A stretch of 64,000 bases of DNA from Paenibacillus sp. CC-CFT747. GTDB lineage: Bacteria; Bacillota; Bacilli; Paenibacillales; NBRC-103111. The notes beneath the pieces are model-generated. The model made no database searches. It was not told the origin of the DNA and saw only the letters and a list, made by a program, of their open reading frames with translations. The translations under genes and the position numbers were made by a program. Where the stretch lies: assembly GCA_030323305.1 (NCBI GenBank), contig CP106741.1:377001-441000 (forward strand), in the 5' to 3' direction. Positions 58,120 to 64,000 of the stretch are shown in pieces; within the stretch, counting starts at the first letter, position 1, and each line of letters begins with the position of its first letter.

Positions 58120-59136
58120 TTATTTGACCAGATCCGGGTGGATCGCCTTGGCCATGTCGGTCAGGGCTTCCGTCAACCGGGGGCCCACACGGGCCACTTT
58201 GTTCGAATCAATGGCATAGACTTTGTTGTTCTTCATGGCATCGATCGCCTCAAAGCCCGGACGCTTCTTGATCTCGTCCAGAATGGAGCTCATGCCGGAC
58301 TCCCCTTTGGCGTACAGAATGACCTCGGGATTCGATTTGATGATCTTCTCGGGGTCGATCTTGTTCCAGCCCGCCTGCTCATGGGCCACGTTGTCCCCGC
58401 CCGCCAGCGTCACAAGCTCATCCATGAACTCTCCCTTGCCTACCGTCCAGCCCGGAGAGAATTCCATGTAGACCTTCTTCTTCGGAGCGTTCTTCACGGC
58501 GTCCGTTACCTTCTGCTTCTCCTCGCGCATCTTATCGGTTACCTTCTTGGCTCCGTCGGCCATGTTCATGATTTTGCCTACCGTCGTGATCTTGTCCATG
58601 ACCTCGTCCACTGTCTTGGGATCCGTCGCGAAGACTTTGATCTTCAGCTCCCGGAGCTGATCGACTGTCTTCTTGTTCATGGAGGCCGAGGCAAGCACGA
58701 GATCCGGCTTGGTGGCGAGAAGCGCCTCCAGGTTGGCGTTCATGTCGCCGATCTGAGGCTTGCTTTTCGCTTCGGCGGGATAATCGCTGAATTTGTCGAC
58801 GCCCTCGATTTTATCCCCGGCACCGATGGCAAATACGATCTCGGTTTCGCTCGGAACCAGCGTCGTCACCCTCTCCGGGGCTTTCTCGAACACGACGTCC
58901 GTTCCGGTCGCATCCTTGATCGTCAGCGGGTAAGCCGTCTGGCCGGTCTTCGGAGAAGCCGCCGGGCTTGATGCACCCGGAGAGGCCGAGCTTTGCGCCG
59001 TCGGCTGGGCACTTGAAGCGCCCGCTCCCGTTCCTTCCTTGCCTGCTCCGCAAGCCGCCAGGCTGGCCGCCAGAACCAGTCCCAACGCTCCCGTTCCCAT
59101 TCTCTTAAACCACTTCGCTGTCTTTGCCAATTCCAT
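58120..59136 (-). CDS. btuF: Corrinoid-type substrate-binding lipoprotein (BtuF-like)
   Basis: A 338-residue helical-backbone binding protein. The lipobox is LAAC at about residues 26-29, followed by a Gly/Ser/Ala/Pro linker (30-65). The binding domains start at PERVTTLVPSETEIVFAIG, typical of the BtuF/FhuD group, and KPDLVLASASMNKKTVDQL follows. The start is ATG at 59136 with AAAAGGAG upstream. The gene lies directly behind a cobalamin riboswitch and leads the operon btuF-btuC-btuD-cobT-cobU and onward. The ligand is inferred. Confidence 0.9.
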   Translation of the reverse strand: MELAKTAKWFKRMGTGALGLVLAASLAACGAGKEGTGAGASSAQPTAQSSASPGASSPAASPKTGQTAYPLTIKDATGTDVVFEKAPERVTTLVPSETEIVFAIGAGDKIEGVDKFSDYPAEAKSKPQIGDMNANLEALLATKPDLVLASASMNKKTVDQLRELKIKVFATDPKTVDEVMDKITTVGKIMNMADGAKKVTDKMREEKQKVTDAVKNAPKKKVYMEFSPGWTVGKGEFMDELVTLAGGDNVAHEQAGWNKIDPEKIIKSNPEVILYAKGESGMSSILDEIKKRPGFEAIDAMKNNKVYAIDSNKVARVGPRLTEALTDMAKAIHPDLVK

Positions 59137-59191
59137 TCTCTCCTTTTAAGGTAGCTTCGGAATGGAGCTTGACCTCTCGAACGCCACAAAC

Positions 59192-59226
59192 GAAAAACCC
59201 CCTGTCCTATAGAACGGACAGAGGGT
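59192..59226 (-). terminator. Terminator of the cobalamin riboswitch
   Basis: Minus-strand stem CCCTCTGTCC/GGACAGGGGG, then TTTTTCG, between the aptamer and btuF. Confidence 0.85.
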
Positions 59227-59307
59227 ACAGCATACAGGGTGATAGGCACACACAGGGGGTACCGTCCCGATCAGCCGGATCCTTTTCCGCGAAGGATTTC
59301 GTCAGCT

Positions 59308-59495
59308 ACTTCCGTTAGGCAGGTCTCCTGACTTATGGGTTGACTGACCGCCTCGCCTTCCCATTCGTCTGACGAACAGTGGCGTATGAGGCGCTCCCCA
59401 ATTTACAGTGGCGGGACCGTGCCGGACTTGCACCGGCTTCCCTTTTAACCCGGGCGCGAACGAATTCGGCCAGCGGGCACCTATCGGTAGAAGGC
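59308..59495 (-). promoter_or_regulatory. Cobalamin (adenosylcobalamin) riboswitch
   Basis: Minus strand, in order: GATAGGTGCCCGCTGG; GGGAAGCCGGTGCAAGTCC; CACGGTCCCGCCACTGTAAA; and the B12-box-type end GTCAGGAGACCTGCCTAACGG split around position 59320. These are the conserved parts of the cobalamin aptamer. With the terminator at 59192-59226 it should shut off btuF and the salvage genes when cobalamin is plentiful. Confidence 0.95.
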
Positions 59496-59596
59496 TATTC
59501 AATTCTATCAAGCTGCCAATCTCTCACATGATTATAGGGCAATTCCAAGCGGTTGACAAGGAATTTCGTCCGAAACCGGTCCGCTCCCCTGTTTTC

Positions 59597-60130
59597 TTAT
59601 TTGGAGGCAATGACTTGGAGAACCTGCTTAGCCTTGTCCATCTGCGGAGCCCGCGGATGCACGAAGGCATACAGCTCTTCTCCTTTGTACCCGCTGTCCT
59701 TCAGCCATTTCGACTCTCCGAGCGGAATGCCGTAGAGATGCTTTTCCATCTTGGGGTTCTTCTCGTCGCCAACCGGCGCTTCCACCACCCCGCTCGGATA
59801 ATCCTCCGGTTTAAACAGATCGTCCAGGCTCACGAAGCTTCCCTGCCTGGCGAAGGCCTCGAAATTCTTCTTCGGCAGAATCACAAGGCTGTGATCGCCC
59901 GCCGCTATCTCCACGAGCAGCTTCTCATCATTATAGATAGGCGAGCTGTGTACAGCCACGGTAGGACTTTCGCCCACCTTCGCTTGCAGATCCGTCTCCA
60001 TCTTCTCGGTTATATTCTGAGGCAGACCGGTCGACGGCAGGATAAAGATCGACACATCCTTCTTGGGCCCTCCGCCGCAGCCCGCTAAAACCACCAGCAC
60101 GACGAGGGACAGCAGCCACTTCCATTTCAT
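59597..60130 (-). CDS. Putative lipoprotein of unknown function
   Basis: A 177-residue exported protein with signal peptide and lipobox LAGC at residues 15-18 (start ATG at 60130). The mature part contains KKDVSIFILPSTGLPQNITE and YNDEKLLVEIAAGDHSLVIL, which look like the first half of a periplasmic-binding-type fold but are too short for one. I do not recognise the family. It lies upstream of the cobalamin riboswitch on the same strand, so it is outside that control. Confidence 0.65.
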   Translation of the reverse strand: MKWKWLLSLVVLVVLAGCGGGPKKDVSIFILPSTGLPQNITEKMETDLQAKVGESPTVAVHSSPIYNDEKLLVEIAAGDHSLVILPKKNFEAFARQGSFVSLDDLFKPEDYPSGVVEAPVGDEKNPKMEKHLYGIPLGESKWLKDSGYKGEELYAFVHPRAPQMDKAKQVLQVIASK

Positions 60131-60268
60131 CTCTCCAACCGTTCCTTTCTCGCTCTCTTGTCTGTTCCACTATAGCAAAAAAATCGGTTGAAAGTGAAGT
60201 GAAACCTTCGTGACCATTCACCCGATTCCGACAGCTTTTTTCGAGTTCCCTCCTAATATGACCGCTCC

Positions 60269-60295
60269 GAAAAAAGGGCCGCATCAGCGGCCCTT
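60269..60295 (-). terminator. Terminator overlapping the stop of the Spo0E-like gene
   Basis: Minus-strand stem AGGGCCGC/GCGGCCCT with loop TGAT, followed by TTTTTTC. The 5' arm is the last coding sequence and the loop contains the TGA stop. Confidence 0.85.
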
Positions 60296-60555
60296 GATCA
60301 TTAGCATATATTCGTTTATTTTGAGGTCCAGCAGGGAGCTGGCTTCGATAACCGGGGGGACGTTAACGACTGTTCTTTGATGAAGAGCTGCTCCATCCGC
60401 ATGCGCAGCATTCGGATTTCCTCTTCCAGGGAACCGCCGGCAGGGCTGGTGTTCTTGGCCGTCTGATACTTCCACCGCTTGCCCGATTCCTTCTCGCGAA
60501 GCATAAGCTTTTTGCCTGTTGAAGCTAAAGCGAAGTGCCCCAGTGCCACGTCCAT
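60284..60555 (-). CDS. Spo0E-like aspartyl-phosphate phosphatase, one frame break
   Basis: After adding one base at the G run 60354-60359, the frames join into a protein of about 90 residues ending LTSPPVIEASSLLDLKINEY then MLMIKGR. The C-terminal half fits the small Spo0E family (MRMEQLFIKEQSLTSP followed by S-x-x-L-D and a terminal helix), whose members dephosphorylate Spo0A-P and delay sporulation. The N-terminal 40 residues are an extension not usual in Spo0E. The start at ATG 60555 sits almost on its Shine-Dalgarno; GTG at 60549 fits spacing better. Confidence 0.65.
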
Positions 60556-60684
60556 CCCTCCCTCAGTTAAAAGGTAAAAAATGTAATATTGGTAAGAGTT
60601 ACACTACCTTAATAATACAATAACATTATTTTACATAAAAAGAAATCTTTTTTTGCTAGATTGATAGAAAAGTCCCTTGCGTTC

Positions 60685-61865
60685 TCAACCCTTCCGGGCA
60701 AAAACGAATTTGCCGATCCGGTCCAGCGCCTCATTCAGCTGGGTGACCGAGGTCGCGTAAGAGCATCGGATGAAGCCCTCTCCCCCAGCCCGAATACGTT
60801 TCCGGGGACGGCAGCCACCTTGCCTTCGGTCAGCAGCCCCTGGGCAAATTCCTCCGAAGTCATCCCGGTCGACGTGATGGAGGGGAACGCATAAAATGCG
60901 CCTTGAGGCTCATGACAATCGAGGCCTATCTCCCGGAAGCCTTTCACGACCAGCCGGCGGCGCTGGTTGTAGGACTCCACCATCCGGTCCTTCTCTTCCA
61001 TGCCGTTTTTCAGCGCCTCCAGAGCCGCGATCTGGCCCATCACAGGTGCGCACATTACCGTATATTGGTGGATCTTGAGCATGGCCGAAATCAGCTCCCG
61101 GTGCCCGCACGCATAGCCCATTCTCCAGCCCGTCATGGCAAAAGCCTTGGAGAAGCCGCTCACCAGAATGGTCCGGTCCTTCATCTTCGGCAGTGACGGG
61201 AAACTGACATGCTTGCTTCCATAGGTCAACTCAGCGTAAATCTCATCGGAAATGACGATCAGGTCGTTCTCTTCCACCAGCTTCGCAATGGGCAGCCAGT
61301 CTTCATACGTCATAATCCCGCCCGTGGGATTGCTCGGGTAGCAGAGAATGAGCAGCTTGGACTTCGGCGTAATTTTGCTCTTAAGCGCTTCGGCCGTCAG
61401 CTTGAACTGATCCTTTGCGAAGGTTTCGATGCCGACCGGAACGCCCCCTCCGATGGAAGCGATCGGGGAATACGAAATATAGCACGGCTCGGGAATGAGA
61501 ATTTCATCCCCGGGCTCAATCAAGGCGCGCAGGGCCAGGTCGATGGCTTCGCTGCCTCCGACCGTGACCAGAATCTCGTTAGCCGGATCGTAATCGGTAC
61601 GGAAGCTGCGGCTCAAATAAGCGGCGATTTCCTCCCGCAGTTCCGGAAGGCCCGCATTGGACGTATACTGCGTGTGCCCCCGCTCCAGCGAATAAACGCA
61701 GGCTTCGCGGACGTGCCACGGCGTGACAAAATCCGGTTCGCCCACCCCGAGGGAAATGACGTCCTTGCTTCCGCTCACCAAATCAAAAAACTTACGGATG
61801 CCCGAAGGGGGAATGGAGCGCACCCGCGGCGACAAGTAATCCTGCATCGTTTTCTGGTTAATCAT
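60685..61865 (-). CDS. PLP-dependent aminotransferase (PatA-like), frame break at C-terminus
   Basis: A class I aminotransferase of about 393 residues. The start is taken as ATG at 61865 (MINQKTMQDYLSPRVRSI). LGVGEPDFVTPWHVREACVY, HTQYTSNAGLPELREEIAAY and the PLP lysine in ILVSGFSKAFAMTGWRMGYA place it near Bacillus PatA. The frame leaves the family at the C run 60782-60786. One more base restores LGGEGFIRCSYATSVTQLNE and an end at 60685. It lies 12 bases after the Lrp-type gene, a pairing also known from other Bacilli. Confidence 0.88.
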
Positions 61866-61877
61866 GGCCGCCACCTC

Positions 61878-62366
61878 TTACGGAGAAATCAGGAGGCGGT
61901 GGTCTTCTTCATGCTCTTCGAAGATGATGCCGTCCTGCTTGTATTTTTTGAGAATAAAATGAGTCTTGGTCGAAAGCACCCGGTCAATCGAGGAGAGCTT
62001 GTTGGAGACGAAAGAGGCGACTTCCTTCAAGGTACGCCCTTCGATCTCAACAAGAAGGTCATAGGCACCGGACATCAGATACACCGATTTCACTTCGGGA
62101 TATAAATAAATGCGTTCGGCAATGGCATCGAAGCCGTGCACGCGTTCGGGGGTAATCTGCACCTCGATCAGCGCCGTCACCTTGTCGTCCACCTTGCTCC
62201 AGTTCACCACCGTCGCATATTTCACAATGATATGGTCCGCTTCCAGCTCCGCGATCGCCGCTTCCACCTCCGCCTGGGCCGCGCCTACCATCGTCGCGAT
62301 CAATTCCGCGCTTCTTCTGGCGTCTTCCTTCAGCAGATCAAGGATTTTTAACTTCAGTTCACTCAT
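61878..62366 (-). CDS. Lrp/AsnC-family transcriptional regulator
   Basis: A 162-residue regulator. The start is ATG at 62366 (MSELKLKILDLLKEDARRSA), seven bases after AGGAGG. The N-terminal HTH is at about 1-50. The C-terminal RAM-type effector domain is at about 65-150 (LIEVQITPERVHGFDAIAER; YLMSGAYDLLVEIEGRTLKE). It probably senses an amino acid and regulates itself and the adjacent aminotransferase gene. Confidence 0.9.
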   Translation of the reverse strand: MSELKLKILDLLKEDARRSAELIATMVGAAQAEVEAAIAELEADHIIVKYATVVNWSKVDDKVTALIEVQITPERVHGFDAIAERIYLYPEVKSVYLMSGAYDLLVEIEGRTLKEVASFVSNKLSSIDRVLSTKTHFILKKYKQDGIIFEEHEEDHRLLISP

Positions 62367-62476
62367 GGGAGAACCTCCTAAGGGATGATTGGCATCGCAG
62401 AACACGATAATTCCACTATACAACGAATACAAGCATCCTGCAAAGATGCGAAGCGGTAAAGACCCGGCATAAGCAG

Positions 62477-62499
62477 CAAAAAACCCGCCTGAGGCGGGA
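62477..62499 (-). terminator. Terminator after the GNAT-like gene
   Basis: Minus-strand stem CCCGCC/GGCGGG with a 3-base loop, then TTTTTTGC. Confidence 0.75.
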
Positions 62500-62635
62500 C
62501 GGTTATCAGGTATGGGATCTACGAACGGCGGGACGGAACTTCCTCGTACGAGGACTGGCTGCCGTTTCCGGTATTCAGGTGGCCGGCCAAGGGTCTGGCT
62601 TCTCCTATTAGAACACCGCTTCCTGCTTATATGAT

Positions 62636-62971
62636 TTAAACAGACGGCTGCCGGGTATAGATGCGGTTAATATCCGAGGCTCTTGCGCTTGGCTTAAGCA
62701 GCTTGCAAATGTTCTCCCGGATTTCCTTGCTCTCGTAGCCGGGATCGAGCAGGATGGCATAGGCGGCGGGATTCTCCGCCTCCAGGCCAATGCGGCTTCC
62801 CAGGCCCACCAGCCGGTCACGGTCGTAGACCCCGACCACTTGATCCAGGAGGCCCGCACGGCCCGCGCTTTCCCGGATGGGAACAGCCGTCTCCCCCGAA
62901 AGGCCTGCCGTCTTCCAAAACCCTTCCAGCATGTGCGCCTCTGGCATGCCGAGCTGAAACGCCACTTTCAT
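62636..62971 (-). CDS. Small GNAT-like protein
   Basis: A 111-residue cytoplasmic protein. The start is ATG at 62971 (MKVAFQLGMPEAHMLEGFWK) with GGAGGG upstream. LDQVVGVYDRDRLVGLGSR followed by YAILLDPGYESKEIRENI follows the strand order of the N-terminal half of a GNAT acetyltransferase (including a DPxYxxKxI acetyl-CoA-loop-like part). It is shorter than a full GNAT domain, so it may be a truncated or divergent member. Confidence 0.5.
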   Translation of the reverse strand: MKVAFQLGMPEAHMLEGFWKTAGLSGETAVPIRESAGRAGLLDQVVGVYDRDRLVGLGSRIGLEAENPAAYAILLDPGYESKEIRENICKLLKPSARASDINRIYTRQPSV

Positions 62972-63267
62972 CGCTATCCCTCCGCTTGATTCGTTTAATA
63001 ATTATAATTATACATCATTGTGTATAATTATTCAAACTAATTTCAACGAAATAACGGATCTCGATAATAAAGGATAATGCAAGCTGCCGCTTGAAGAAAG
63101 GAATGCACCTGTCCGTTTTCCTAACGGCAACCTGTCCAACGGGCCGTTCATCCATTGTGATTATCAGAACCAAAACAATAACCCCCGGATCACGTCCAAA
63201 GGGACTTTCTCAGGGGTCTTAAGTTTGGGACGGGCGCCGTCCCCTTATTTTTCCTTACACGTGAAGC
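62972..63267. other. Intergenic region downstream of cysK
   Basis: This 296-base stretch is AT-rich near 63000-63060 (likely promoter of the GNAT-like gene). It contains one perfect inverted repeat GGGACGG/CCGTCCC at about 63227-63243, followed on the plus strand by TTATTTTT. I see no gene. Confidence 0.45.
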
Positions 63268-64000
63268 TTAAAAAATGTCCATGCTGAGGTAGCGTTCCCC
63301 GGTATCGGGAGCTATACACAGCACGCGCTTGCCGGCCCCGAGTCGGCGGGCCTCCTGCAGCGCAGCCCAAACGGTCGCTCCGGCCGACGGACCGACGAGA
63401 ATGCCTTCGCGGGCCGCCAGTTCCCGGGTCGTCCGGATGGCGTCCTCGTCCGCCACCTGAACGATCCGGTCGTATACACCGGTGTTCAGAATGGGCGGAA
63501 CGAAGCCCGGGCTTGTCCCCACCAGCTTATGGGGACCCGGCTGCCCGCCGGACAGCACCGGAGAGCCCTTCGGCTCCACGACGAGAATTTCGATGCCCGG
63601 GATTTTCTCCCGGAGCACCTCGCCGGTCCCGGTGATTGTTCCCCCGGTTCCCGAGGAAGCCACGAACGCATCCAGCCGGCCGCCCGTCTGCTCCACGATT
63701 TCCAGTGCGGTCGTCACGCGGTGGATATCCGGATTGGCGCGGTTCTCGAACTGCTGAGGGATGAAGCTGCCGGGAATCTGCTCCTGCAGCTCCTTCGCCT
63801 TGCGGATGGCACCCGGCATTCGTTCGGCCGCAGGGGTCAAGACCACCTCCGCCCCGTACGCTTTAAGAATATTAATGCGTTCCTTGGTCATGTTGTCGGG
63901 CATGACCATAATCGCGCGGTAGCCTTTGGCGGCGGCATTCATGGCAAGTCCGATCCCTGTGTTGCCGCTGGTCGGCTCAATGATCGTAGCTCCCGGCTGA
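63268..64000 (-). CDS. cysK: Cysteine synthase, 3' part only
   Basis: O-acetylserine sulfhydrylase, a fold-type II PLP enzyme making cysteine. The window holds the last 240 or so residues, and the 5' end is cut off. The frame at the window edge reads EPTSGNTGIGLAMNAAAKGY, the substrate loop and conserved Asn. SSGTGGTITGTGEVLREKIP is the PLP phosphate-binding loop, and VGPSAGATVWAALQEARRLG is near the end. CysM or cystathionine beta-synthase-like members cannot be fully excluded without the N-terminus. Confidence 0.93.
   Translation of the reverse strand, partial: QPGATIIEPTSGNTGIGLAMNAAAKGYRAIMVMPDNMTKERINILKAYGAEVVLTPAAERMPGAIRKAKELQEQIPGSFIPQQFENRANPDIHRVTTALEIVEQTGGRLDAFVASSGTGGTITGTGEVLREKIPGIEILVVEPKGSPVLSGGQPGPHKLVGTSPGFVPPILNTGVYDRIVQVADEDAIRTTRELAAREGILVGPSAGATVWAALQEARRLGAGKRVLCIAPDTGERYLSMDIF

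Overview
The window is a stretch of about 58% G+C chromosome from a spore-forming member of the Bacillota, most likely Paenibacillus or a close relative. The evidence is an S-layer homology protein, the sporulation-associated genes ytxC and a Spo0E-like gene, T-box, S-box and cobalamin riboswitches, Lpl-type sugar ABC transporters without a local ATPase, and YesN-like AraC regulators. I see no rRNA, tRNA, CRISPR array, prophage or complete insertion sequence.

Layout. 1-6.5 kb: the 5' part of an SLH protein gene, a DUF2062 membrane protein, ispH, a two-component system, an HtrA protease and a YugN-like gene. 6.6-9.4 kb: amtB with a TnrA-like box, a hypothetical gene and a 3D-domain cell-wall protein. 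9.5-14.2 kb: thrS with a T-box leader, ytxC and mqnC. 14.3-17.9 kb: a methionine operon (metA, metI, metC) under a SAM riboswitch. 18.1-19.3 kb: corA behind a structured leader of unknown class. 19.4-32.3 kb: a glycan-use locus on the minus strand with two sugar permeases, a binding lipoprotein, a secreted multidomain GH43 enzyme, two cytoplasmic-type sulfatases and a membrane-bound AraC regulator. 32.5-37.4 kb: HRDC protein, DUF3055 protein, a small conserved protein, an esterase and ilvD. 37.6-41.1 kb: a second Lpl-type transporter with a cre-like operator in its promoter. 41.3-46.5 kb: TrkA-C membrane protein, 5'-3' exonuclease, Gfo/Idh/MocA oxidoreductase, AraC regulator and an aminotransferase. 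46.6-59.5 kb: an M50 protease, a YusI-like protein, a pseudouridine synthase and a cobalamin salvage operon (pduO, cobQ, cobD, cobS, cbiB, cobU, cobT, btuD, btuC, btuF) headed by a cobalamin riboswitch. 59.6-64 kb: a lipoprotein, a Spo0E-like gene, an aminotransferase with an Lrp regulator, a small GNAT-like protein and the 3' part of cysK.

A caution dominates the annotation. About 25 otherwise normal reading frames break, nearly always at a homopolymer run and nearly always where one more base would restore the conserved protein. Three of the breaks lie in thrS, a gene that is normally essential. I read these as homopolymer undercalls in the source assembly rather than gene decay. Each such gene is reported as one CDS over its full extent with the break position stated.

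The most interesting items are the sulfatase/GH43/ABC locus, the unassigned structured leader of corA, a pair of 95-bp inverted-repeat elements (one inserted exactly in the cobT stop codon), and a promoter-proximal direct repeat that may let the adjacent two-component system control htrA.
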